Origin: Bacillota bacterium
GTDB lineage: Bacteria; Bacillota; Clostridia; Peptostreptococcales; Anaerovoracaceae
Length of the DNA stretch: 56,179 nt
Reading direction: 5' to 3'
Assembly: GCA_017432345.1 (NCBI GenBank)
Contig: JAFRJI010000022.1
Coordinates: forward strand, 1 to 56,179
Shown: piece by piece, positions 24,645 to 32,850 of the stretch
Layout: each line of letters begins with the position of its first letter
Numbering within the stretch: the stretch's first letter is position 1
Made by a program: the position numbers and the translations under genes
The notes under the pieces: model-generated
The model's input: only the letters and a program-made list of their open reading frames with translations
What the model was told of the DNA's origin: nothing
Databases searched by the model: none

Positions 24645-27272
24645 ATGCAACAGATAGTAAAACGAAGTTTCGTTTTTCTGGTCGTTCTGATAGTGGGACT
24701 GGCGATGAGCTTCTCGTTCAACGTCGGTAACGTCAGCGCGGCAGCGAAGGCGAAATCGATTACACTGAAAGCGACGTCGACGACCGTCGATATCGGCGGC
24801 ACGGTCACCGTCAAAGTCAGTAAGGTCAAACCGGCCAAGGCAGCCAAAAAGGTAAAATGGTCGGTCAAAAAAGGCGGCAAGTTCGCTAAGCTGAAATCCA
24901 AAAAGGCTTCCAGCGTTGTCGTACAGGGAAAGAAAGCCGGCACGATAACGATCAAGGCGACAGCCAAAAAAGGAAAAGCCACAAAAACCATTAAGATCAA
25001 AGTAAAGGATCTGCATGCAAAGGAGATCATACCATCCGAAGATGAAGTTCTCCTGCAGCCGGGGAACACCCATCAGGTAGAAGCCACAGTTATCCCTCCT
25101 ACGAAGGATGGCTATAAAGAAGAGGCAATCACTTGGGAAACCGGCGATGCAACCGTAGCGACCGTTGATGAAAATGGATTGATCACGGGCGTAGCGCAGG
25201 GCAAAACGAAAGTTACCGTTTCAAGTGATGGCGCGTCCGCGGATGTCGTGGTCAACATCCCGAAGCTGGATTCGTCCAGACCGTTCACATTGGTTGGTCA
25301 ATATCAGCCTGACGTCATCGATTATGTCAAGGTGGCGGAAGATGCAACAGTCGAGAAATGGGACAGCACAGCAATGAGCTATCTGCCAGCAGAAAACAAT
25401 GTCGAGACCATTTGGGGGAACTTTGCAAAACTAGAGGATACGGACAACGATGGAGCTGCAGATAAGATTTCTGTTGTAGACCGGGCAGACAGCCAGTCGA
25501 TATGGGATAAGGATATGGTCTGGGAAGATGGAATCCAGCAAGGTCCTGAACAGGCGATGACGACAGAATTTGCTCTGTCAATTTACGACAAGGAGTACCG
25601 TATTCCGTTCGGTGAACGTCAGCTGTCTGAATTTGGTGTCACGGACTACAGCGGCACTAGCGATTTTGCGAATTTCGTAGACAGTCCGTACTGGACAGAT
25701 GTTGATTATTACAATGCGAAGTCCGGCGGAAGTCTGACGTTGCTGGAAGGCTACAAAACGCAGTCACAGTCCACCGGTTGGGCTTGCGTCATGACGTCTG
25801 CCGTTTCCGTTCTGGAATGGTATGGCCTGCGTGGAGATCTGAATGAAAGAGACCTCGCCTCACTGCGCGGCGTTTCAAGAAGCAGATTCTTCCAGGGGAC
25901 CAGCCTCAACGAACTGGAAAAAATGTACGATAACCTGACGGCTCTCGGAATCGGAACCTGGAACTATATCGACAGCAACAATTCCGATCCGGAGGAGACG
26001 TTCTATAATCCGGAATGGATCAAGGAGCAGCTCAGTTTAGGACATCCGATCCAGGTCATCTGGAATTCATTCGGGGCGCACGGACAGGTCATCATCGGCT
26101 ATGACGATATGGGAACCGAAACCACAGCGGACGACCAGGTTATCCTCATGGACCCATATGACACCACTGACCACGATGCGGACGGATATGTTGTTCAGTC
26201 CTATGAACGTCTGATTTACGGCGTCCTTTCATGGGAAGGCGAACTGGGCATCCCGACGAAGTATATGGCGGTATGGCCAGAAGAGTGGCAGGGATACACC
26301 CCGAGCACGACCGGAGGCATTCCGGATGTCGACAGCAATCATCTCTCCGATGCTATGAAGACGATGAATCTGAACGACAAGCTCTTTGGCCTGAACGGCG
26401 ACGGCCCGACACAGGCGGATATCCAGACCTACTACAGCGACTTCCTGCCGTATATGGAAATCTATCCGAACGGCCTGAGCGGAGCGGCGCTTCCGGAAGA
26501 TTGGCAGGCGAACTATGACAAGTCCCCGTACTATATCTTCAATGATTTCACTGATCCGGCCAAAGTTTCACCGTCGCTGAAGATGGTGAAAGACTTCAAT
26601 ACCGTTCAGCAGGCGACTGAGTGGACATGCGGATGCACATCCTCACTGATGGTTCTTGAGTACTTCGACAAGAATGCGGATGCGGCAGGTGATCCGCTTG
26701 AGACGGAAATCAGCATCAGCTCCAAGCGTCAGGACGGCGCACCGGGAGGAACATACCTTAAGGGTGTCAGACAGGTCTTCGAAAAGATCATGAAGGAAGA
26801 TCACAATCAGAATTGGATACTCTTCGACAAGAACGACCTGGATGATCCGGAAGGCGAAGAATCTTACCTCGGCAATTACTGTCTGCAGGCAGGAAGCGAA
26901 ACGCCTGGTTGGGACGGCTTGATTCCATACCTGATCGATAACAACATTCCGATGATGATTGGATCCGATGAGTGGGGCGGCCACTGGCAGGTCATCGTCG
27001 GATACGACAGCATGGGAACCGAAGGAACCCAGGATGACGTACTGGTCATCGCGGATCCGTACGACACGACTGACCACGCACAGGAAGGTCTCGTCATCAA
27101 GGGCTTCGAACGTCTCGTCTATGGATGGGGCTGCGCATTCGAGGCTTGGGAAGACGAACCGGTCTGGGGTGCTGGACCAGAAGCAGTTCACAATGACTTC
27201 GTCATTGCGATCCCTGTAGGCTACAGCCCTGAGACAGATGCGGTCATCGCTGAACTCGGCGGAGAAGACTAA
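24645..27272 (+). CDS. secreted protein with Ig-like modules and two C39-like cysteine peptidase domains
   Basis: The 875-residue protein starts at the ATG behind GAAGGAGG; an upstream GTG is inferior. It has a signal peptide (about 1-32), a Lys-rich bacterial Ig-like module (about 35-125), a second BIG2-type module (about 130-205), then two papain-like C39 domains. Domain 1 has STGWACVMTS, AHGQVIIGYDD and MDPYDTTDH; domain 2 has ATEWTCGCTSS, GHWQVIVGYDS and ADPYDTTDH, so each keeps Cys, His and Asp/Asn. Both end in an E/F-RL-x-YG stretch, indicating internal duplication. Likely a surface or secreted peptidase; substrate unknown. Confidence 0.85.
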   Translation: MQQIVKRSFVFLVVLIVGLAMSFSFNVGNVSAAAKAKSITLKATSTTVDIGGTVTVKVSKVKPAKAAKKVKWSVKKGGKFAKLKSKKASSVVVQGKKAGTITIKATAKKGKATKTIKIKVKDLHAKEIIPSEDEVLLQPGNTHQVEATVIPPTKDGYKEEAITWETGDATVATVDENGLITGVAQGKTKVTVSSDGASADVVVNIPKLDSSRPFTLVGQYQPDVIDYVKVAEDATVEKWDSTAMSYLPAENNVETIWGNFAKLEDTDNDGAADKISVVDRADSQSIWDKDMVWEDGIQQGPEQAMTTEFALSIYDKEYRIPFGERQLSEFGVTDYSGTSDFANFVDSPYWTDVDYYNAKSGGSLTLLEGYKTQSQSTGWACVMTSAVSVLEWYGLRGDLNERDLASLRGVSRSRFFQGTSLNELEKMYDNLTALGIGTWNYIDSNNSDPEETFYNPEWIKEQLSLGHPIQVIWNSFGAHGQVIIGYDDMGTETTADDQVILMDPYDTTDHDADGYVVQSYERLIYGVLSWEGELGIPTKYMAVWPEEWQGYTPSTTGGIPDVDSNHLSDAMKTMNLNDKLFGLNGDGPTQADIQTYYSDFLPYMEIYPNGLSGAALPEDWQANYDKSPYYIFNDFTDPAKVSPSLKMVKDFNTVQQATEWTCGCTSSLMVLEYFDKNADAAGDPLETEISISSKRQDGAPGGTYLKGVRQVFEKIMKEDHNQNWILFDKNDLDDPEGEESYLGNYCLQAGSETPGWDGLIPYLIDNNIPMMIGSDEWGGHWQVIVGYDSMGTEGTQDDVLVIADPYDTTDHAQEGLVIKGFERLVYGWGCAFEAWEDEPVWGAGPEAVHNDFVIAIPVGYSPETDAVIAELGGED

Positions 27273-27288
27273 GCAAAGTCAATTTGGA

Positions 27289-27319
27289 AGAGGCGGTTCA
27301 TTACGAACCGCCTCTTTTT
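27289..27319 (+). terminator. terminator of the C39-like gene
   Basis: A perfect 11-bp stem, AGAGGCGGTTC (27289-27299) with GAACCGCCTCT (27305-27315), is followed by TTTTTAA. Confidence 0.92.
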
Positions 27320-27347
27320 AATACTTCAATTTTGTATAAAAATACGC

Positions 27348-27389
27348 TTTACATTATATAAGCATATACGTATACTTATGTGGGGGGGG
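27348..27389 (+). promoter_or_regulatory. promoter with a G8 tract at the predicted start of transcription
   Basis: TTTACA (27348-27353) and TATACT (27371-27376) are spaced 17 bp; an alternative is TTGTAT (27332) with TATATA (27355). A TATACGTATA palindrome (27365-27374) overlaps the -10 box and could be an operator. With the first promoter, transcription would begin inside the run of eight G (27382-27389). Confidence 0.6.
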
Positions 27390-27464
27390 ACACTAGACAG
27401 CTTTAGGAATGGCATTTGGCGTCTCTTTTATTTTAAAAAAAACGAAATGAAAAAAGGAGTCATT

Positions 27465-28586
27465 ATGGAATACCTTGATATGTATCAGGCGGCATGTATC
27501 CAGCCGATCATCCGTTCAGCGGAGACGCGGGACGTGATCATGGAAAACGTGAAACGCGTCTGTGAGCTGATCGATGAAGCGCCGCAGTATTCGATCGCGG
27601 GAGCAAAGAATACGTATAAGAACTGGTGGGCACCGATGAAGCTCGTATCTTTCCCGGAATTTTTCATTCAGGGACATGAAGGGAACTGGACCCATGAGCA
27701 TTACATCAAAAACGTATTGATTGAAATGGACGGACCGGAAATGGAGCCGATCCGAAACAAAGCGATCGAGCATGAAATCTATATTGCCGGATGCTGCCTG
27801 GAGCACGACCCGCAGTGGAAGAATGAAGACTATATCTTCAATACCCATTTTCTGATCGACCCGAAGGGCGATATCGTCATGAAATACCGCAAGCTGACGG
27901 TGGCGACGCATTTCGAACTTTCGATGAGCCCGCATGACATATACGACGAATATGTCGCGATGTACGGGGACGATTTGAGCACCTTCTTCCCGGTTGCGGA
28001 TCTGGAGATCGGCAAGATCGGTCTCACGACCTGTATGGACGCGCATTTCCCGGAGAACTACCGTGCCCTCGGACAGCAGGGAGCGGAGGTCATTCTCCAT
28101 CCGGTTCTCGTTGATCCGCTTCTTTCGGAACCGACCGACGTCTGGACCGCAATCAACCGGGTAAGGGCCTGGGAGAACATCTGCTACATCGTCTGCTCCA
28201 GCTGGGGAGCGTATGTCGGAAGCCTGAGACCGGAAAACACGACTCCGGGTCAGGCGATGATTGCCAATTACAATGGCATGGTTCTGGCCAAGTCGCACCA
28301 TCCGGGCGAATCGATCATCAGCGCGACGATCAACCTGGAAGAGCTCAGAAGAAGGCGGCTGGACCCAAGCCGGAACTATCCGACCATGCTTCGGAATGAG
28401 ATCTACCGAAAGATCTACACAAACAACGTGTATGAGGCAAATCAGTTCACGGGCATGAATCCGAGAACCAGAGAATCCAGAGATTCGATCGCCGCCATCA
28501 AGGACTTTGTTGACCGCGGCATCTATACGCGTCCGGAAAAAGTTCCTGATTTCTTCAAAGCCTACGAGGAAAAGAACAAAGACTGA
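27465..28586 (+). CDS. carbon-nitrogen hydrolase (nitrilase superfamily)
   Basis: The 373-residue protein carries the Glu-Lys-Cys triad of the superfamily: Glu in SFPEFFIQG, Lys in MKYRKLTV, and Cys in GLTTCMDAHFPE. The spacing and the extended C terminus resemble aliphatic amidases and N-carbamoyl hydrolases more than true nitrilases. The ATG at 27465 follows AAAGGAG; the longer upstream frame crosses the promoter G-run and is not real. It is the first gene of an operon with a complete TRAP transporter, so the imported organic acid is probably an amide, ureide or nitrile that this cytosolic enzyme hydrolyses. Confidence 0.88.
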   Translation: MEYLDMYQAACIQPIIRSAETRDVIMENVKRVCELIDEAPQYSIAGAKNTYKNWWAPMKLVSFPEFFIQGHEGNWTHEHYIKNVLIEMDGPEMEPIRNKAIEHEIYIAGCCLEHDPQWKNEDYIFNTHFLIDPKGDIVMKYRKLTVATHFELSMSPHDIYDEYVAMYGDDLSTFFPVADLEIGKIGLTTCMDAHFPENYRALGQQGAEVILHPVLVDPLLSEPTDVWTAINRVRAWENICYIVCSSWGAYVGSLRPENTTPGQAMIANYNGMVLAKSHHPGESIISATINLEELRRRRLDPSRNYPTMLRNEIYRKIYTNNVYEANQFTGMNPRTRESRDSIAAIKDFVDRGIYTRPEKVPDFFKAYEEKNKD

Positions 28587-28603
28587 GAGAAACGATAATT
28601 TCT

Positions 28604-29902
28604 ATGAGTTTATTATTGATAGCGACAATTGGAATAGCGGTAATGATCTTCATGGTGCTGATGGGCGTCAATGTCGGCCTGAGCATGTTCATTACAGGGT
28701 TCTTTGGGTATGCGGCCATCAGAGGTTTTGGTTCAGCTGTATCCATTCTTGGAACCTATACCATGTCACAGGCGATGAGTTATTCGATGACCGTCATCCC
28801 GCTGTTTGTACTTATGGGTCAATTTGTCTTCGAGTCGGGCATCAGCACAGAGCTCTTTAATTCGACTAAGATTTGGTTCGGTAAAAAGCGCGGCGGTCTC
28901 GGCTATGCGGCGGTTTTGTCCTGCACCCTGTTCGGGGCGATCTGCGGGTCTCTCGCCGCAACGACGGCTACGATGTCCCGTGTTGCAAAACCCGTCATGA
29001 AAGATCATGGGTATAAAGATGAAGTCATTGGCGGCACACTGGCATGTTCCGGAACGCTTGGGGCACTGATACCACCAAGCACGCAGTTCATTCTTTACGG
29101 TGTCATGGCGGAGGTATCTATTGGCGATCTGTTCGCGGCGGGCGTTGTTCCGGGAATCATCTCAGCACTTTGCTTCTGCGGCGTCATCCTGTTCTGGACG
29201 ATCAAAGATAAAGACGCCTGTCCGGCAGCAGAGGCCTACACCTGGACAGAGAAGCTCAAAGCCCTGGGCGGCGTATGGAGGATCTGTCTTTTGTTCGTGA
29301 TCGTTCTCGGTGGAATGTTCAGCGGCATCTTCTCCGTGACCGAAGCGGCGGCAATCGGCGCAGTCCTTGCCTTCCTGATTATGCTCATGAGAGGCAAAGT
29401 GAACAAAAAGAGCATTACCTCCAGTGCGCGGGATGCCATTGCAACGACCGGTATGGTCATGATCTCGATCGTCGGTGCAGGCGTGTTCGGAACATTCATC
29501 ACGCTTACAAAACTCCCGGTGGCTATTGCAACCGGCATCCAGGGACTGGATGTCCCTCCGGTCATCGTTGTCGCGCTCATTATTATCATTTATGGATTGC
29601 TCGGGTGCATCATGGATACGCTGGCTTTGATTCTTCTCAGCATCCCGATCTTCATGCCGCTGATTGCGACGCTGGGACTGGATCCTGTTTGGTTCGGTGT
29701 CATCCTAATCATGATCATGAATCTGGGAGCGGTAACGCCTCCGATTGGACTCAGCTGCTATGTGGCGAGCGGCGTCACCGGAATAGAACTGAACAAAGTG
29801 TTCCGGGGTGCGGTTCCATTTTTGGTCGCATTCATGGTTGCGTTCCTCATTGTAGTGCTGTTCCCGCAGGTTTCGCTGTTCCTGCCGGGATTGTTGGATT
29901 AG
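28604..29902 (+). CDS. dctM: TRAP transporter, large permease (DctM)
   Basis: The 432-residue membrane protein has about 12 hydrophobic helices and the DctM hallmarks: an N-terminal FMVLMGVNVGLSMFITG, GAICGSLAATTATM, SGTLGALIPPSTQFILYG, and a second half with IYGLLGCIMDTLALILLSIPIF and MNLGAVTPPIGLSCYV. It forms the sodium-coupled translocation channel. It lies 17 nt after the hydrolase gene. The ribosome site (GAGAAA) is weak, suggesting coupling to the upstream gene. Confidence 0.94.
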   Translation: MSLLLIATIGIAVMIFMVLMGVNVGLSMFITGFFGYAAIRGFGSAVSILGTYTMSQAMSYSMTVIPLFVLMGQFVFESGISTELFNSTKIWFGKKRGGLGYAAVLSCTLFGAICGSLAATTATMSRVAKPVMKDHGYKDEVIGGTLACSGTLGALIPPSTQFILYGVMAEVSIGDLFAAGVVPGIISALCFCGVILFWTIKDKDACPAAEAYTWTEKLKALGGVWRICLLFVIVLGGMFSGIFSVTEAAAIGAVLAFLIMLMRGKVNKKSITSSARDAIATTGMVMISIVGAGVFGTFITLTKLPVAIATGIQGLDVPPVIVVALIIIIYGLLGCIMDTLALILLSIPIFMPLIATLGLDPVWFGVILIMIMNLGAVTPPIGLSCYVASGVTGIELNKVFRGAVPFLVAFMVAFLIVVLFPQVSLFLPGLLD

Positions 29903-29965
29903 TGAACAACAAATGTTGATTATATAGTGTTACAAAAAAAGAGTTAATTAAAGGAGAACAACAAA

Positions 29966-31075
29966 ATGAAAGAAATCATTAAAAACAGGTACATCGCCTT
30001 AGCTGTATCGCTGATGATGATCGGCGTATTCTCGTTTGGTTTGACGGGATGCGGCGGAAGCGATTCTTCGGATTCAGCCGGCAGTGACGAAGTCTTCAAT
30101 CTGACGATGACCGTTCACTCTGCGTCGACAACGGCGTATGCGGAAGCCCTTGACGAGTGGGCAGCAGAAATGGCGGAAAAGAGCGATGGCAGACTGAACA
30201 TTGAAATCAGCTATGGCGGAACGATTGCGGCAGCTGAGAACACGGTCGATGTAACGGCAGAAGGCGGAGCAGACCTGTGTTGGTCAACCGTTCCGATCAA
30301 CAACTCGAAATTTAAGTACATCCACATCTTCTCCACATTTGGCGAGGATCTGGACAACAGCATGTCCGCAACGAAGGCCCTGATCGATCTGTACAACGAC
30401 AATTCCGATCTTTACGGAGAATTCGATGCACTCGGCCTGAAACTGGTTGGAGTACATGCGTTGACACCAAACGCTCTTTGCGCGAAGGACAAGAAATTTG
30501 AATCAACTGATGACTTCAAGGGGCAGGCGATCATGGCAATCAGTGCATCTAACATCGCAGTTCTGGAAGGTCTCGGTGCAGTTCCTATGGGCATCGCTCC
30601 AACCGATCTGTTCGAGAACTATTCCAAGAATGTCTGCGACGCTTCACTAGTAGATGCTTCTCTGTACGAGTCCACGAGTGCATATGAAGAAGTCGGGACA
30701 TGGTGCACTTACAACTTCAGCACCTGTGTATGTTTCATCGCGATGAATCAGGGTGTATATGACAGCCTGCCGGATGACCTGAAGGCACTGATTGACGATT
30801 CGTTTGAATCGCTTTCCATGAATTGCGGTGAAAAAGTCAACACCAACTACCAGAATTTCGTTGGTATTGTCAAAGATTCTGGAATCGACGTATATGATAT
30901 CAATCCTGACCTGATGGCGGAGGTCGAGAATCAGATTCAGACGGCTGTCGTAGAACCTTGGAAGAAGGTTTGCGATGAAGATGGCATTGACGGGGACGAT
31001 TTCTATAATCAGTTCAAGGAAACCATCGAAGCTGCAGCAGAAGAATATGGCGACGATTACAGCTGGTATAAATAA
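29966..31075 (+). CDS. dctP: TRAP transporter, solute-binding lipoprotein (DctP)
   Basis: The 369-residue protein starts with a lipoprotein signal peptide ending in the lipobox LTGC (Cys near residue 28) and a Gly/Ser-rich linker, then the DctP fold (LTMTVHSASTTAYAEALDEW, SYGGTIAAAENTVDV, FKGQAIMAISASNIAVLEGL). It captures the organic anion outside the membrane. No ligand can be assigned by eye; the family's usual Arg that clamps a carboxylate is not evident in the expected QAIMAIS region, which may point to an atypical ligand. AAAGGAG precedes the ATG. Confidence 0.92.
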   Translation: MKEIIKNRYIALAVSLMMIGVFSFGLTGCGGSDSSDSAGSDEVFNLTMTVHSASTTAYAEALDEWAAEMAEKSDGRLNIEISYGGTIAAAENTVDVTAEGGADLCWSTVPINNSKFKYIHIFSTFGEDLDNSMSATKALIDLYNDNSDLYGEFDALGLKLVGVHALTPNALCAKDKKFESTDDFKGQAIMAISASNIAVLEGLGAVPMGIAPTDLFENYSKNVCDASLVDASLYESTSAYEEVGTWCTYNFSTCVCFIAMNQGVYDSLPDDLKALIDDSFESLSMNCGEKVNTNYQNFVGIVKDSGIDVYDINPDLMAEVENQIQTAVVEPWKKVCDEDGIDGDDFYNQFKETIEAAAEEYGDDYSWYK

Positions 31076-31085
31076 GGAATAGGAA

Positions 31086-31607
31086 ATGAATGCATTTTTC
31101 GGTATCATTAAAAGAATAAGTTATGCTCTGGGATGGATTGGTTTCGGGCTGACGGTTATCATGTCCCTCATGTACCTGATTGATGTTCTGGGGAGACTGT
31201 TTATGGGTTCGCAGATGAAAGGAACGTTTGAACTGGCTCAGTTCATGCTGTGCCTCATATCGTTCTCCGCATTTTCGCTTGCTCAGGTCACCAGAAATCA
31301 CATCCACGTTGGTTTTATCGTGCGGCATTTCCCTCCAAGGCTCAAATATGCCGTTGCGACATTGAGTTTCGCTCTGTGCACCATGATGGGGACGATCATC
31401 ACGTACTGTCTGTTTTATATGAGCACGACTACGGCGGGCAGCAAGCTCACATCGGTTCTGGGTCTGCCATATGGGCCAATCTACATTGCGGCCGGTGTTT
31501 TCATGGCACTGTTTACCATCGTGCTGTTCTCAGACATATTGAGAAGCATCATGGCCTTTGCGGGGAATGAGGAATGCAGGCAGGAGATTGACAGAGTATA
31601 TCAGTAA
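31086..31607 (+). CDS. dctQ: TRAP transporter, small permease (DctQ)
   Basis: The 173-residue protein has four hydrophobic helices and the DctQ pattern (VLGRLFMGS, TFELAQFMLCLISFSAFSLA, RNHIHVGFIV). It is the small membrane subunit that pairs with DctM. It starts 10 nt after dctP and is followed by a strong terminator, so the operon reads hydrolase-M-P-Q. Confidence 0.92.
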   Translation: MNAFFGIIKRISYALGWIGFGLTVIMSLMYLIDVLGRLFMGSQMKGTFELAQFMLCLISFSAFSLAQVTRNHIHVGFIVRHFPPRLKYAVATLSFALCTMMGTIITYCLFYMSTTTAGSKLTSVLGLPYGPIYIAAGVFMALFTIVLFSDILRSIMAFAGNEECRQEIDRVYQ

Positions 31608-31631
31608 CCGAAAAAAACTGTACAAAAAACA

Positions 31632-31665
31632 AGGCCGCTGCGGTATTCGTGCAGCGGCCTTTTGT
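31632..31665 (+). terminator. terminator of the hydrolase-TRAP operon
   Basis: AGGCCGCTGC (31632-31641) pairs with GCAGCGGCCT (31651-31660) and is followed by TTTGTT. Confidence 0.92.
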
Positions 31666-31742
31666 TATGCAATGATCGGTATATTGGTGTATAATCATAG
31701 TATCATAATGGAAATGTGATTTCATGACCTAAGGATGAATTT

Positions 31743-32792
31743 ATGAAGTATTTATCCATATTACTGATATTCCTTCCGATTACGATCATCGGGAAACTGG
31801 TGGGGTTTTCTGAAACCCTTCTGTTCGTATTCAGTGCGCTCGCAATCATTCCGCTGGCCGGGCTCATGGGGAAGAGCACGGACGTCATCGCCTGCTTCTG
31901 CGGGCAGAGGATCGGCGGGCTTTTGAATGCGACGTTCGGCAACGCGACGGAACTGATCATCGCGTTTGTTGCCATGAAAGCAGGGATGTTCGATGTCGTG
32001 AAGGCATCGCTGGCCGGGTCGGTGATCGGAAACATCCTGCTGGTGCTCGGCATGTCGATGCTGGCTGGCGGGATAAAATACAAAACGCAGTATTTCAACC
32101 GGAACTCGATCAATATCACAGCGAGCATGCTGCTTCTGGCAGTCCTCGGCCTTTCCATTCCGGCCATTTTCACGCATACGATGCCGGAGCGTGCTCTGAC
32201 CACACAGCTCGAGGGACTCAGCGTCATCGTCGCTGCCTTGATGCTTCTGGTCTATATCATGCAGTTCGTGTTCTCATTCGTCACGCACCGCTCTCTCTAT
32301 GAAGAGACACTCACGTCCGATGACGAGGATGAACCGACCATGCGGCTGCCGGTCGCCATCGGCCTGCTGGTCGCCTCAACGATCTGCATCGCGGTCCTCT
32401 CGGAGATCTTTGTAGGAACGATTGAACCGATGGCCGAAAGCGCCGGCCTTTCAACGGCCTTTGTCGGTATCATTCTGGTACCGATCATCGGTAACGCGGC
32501 CGAGCATTCCTCGGCGATCCTGATGGCCGTCAAAAACAAAATGAATGCAGCGGTCGAGATCGCACTGGGATCCAGCCTGCAGATCATATTGTTCGTGATG
32601 CCGGTATTGGTGCTGCTCAGCTTATTCTTCCAGCCGATGAGCATCGTGTTCACGCCGTTCGAGATCGTTTCGGTGGCAGCCTCCGTGCTGATCGCCAATC
32701 TCGTTACATCCGATGGGGAATCGAACTGGCTGGAAGGCCTGCAGCTGGTGGTGGTCTACATCATGATCGGCGCAGCGTTCTTCTTTGTGTAA
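31743..32792 (+). CDS. cax: Ca2+/H+ antiporter (CAX family)
   Basis: The 349-residue protein has about 11 hydrophobic helices and the two alpha-repeat motifs of calcium/cation exchangers: LNATFGNATELIIAF in the first half and PIIGNAAEHSSAI in the second, with an acidic loop (SDDEDEPT) between the halves. It exports calcium using the proton gradient. AAGGAT lies upstream of the ATG and a TATAAT is at about 31698. It is monocistronic. Confidence 0.93.
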   Translation: MKYLSILLIFLPITIIGKLVGFSETLLFVFSALAIIPLAGLMGKSTDVIACFCGQRIGGLLNATFGNATELIIAFVAMKAGMFDVVKASLAGSVIGNILLVLGMSMLAGGIKYKTQYFNRNSINITASMLLLAVLGLSIPAIFTHTMPERALTTQLEGLSVIVAALMLLVYIMQFVFSFVTHRSLYEETLTSDDEDEPTMRLPVAIGLLVASTICIAVLSEIFVGTIEPMAESAGLSTAFVGIILVPIIGNAAEHSSAILMAVKNKMNAAVEIALGSSLQIILFVMPVLVLLSLFFQPMSIVFTPFEIVSVAASVLIANLVTSDGESNWLEGLQLVVVYIMIGAAFFFV

Positions 32793-32850
32793 AATATTCG
32801 TGCAATTAGAGAGATAATAGTAATAGCTAACAAGAAGGAGAAAGAGTATT

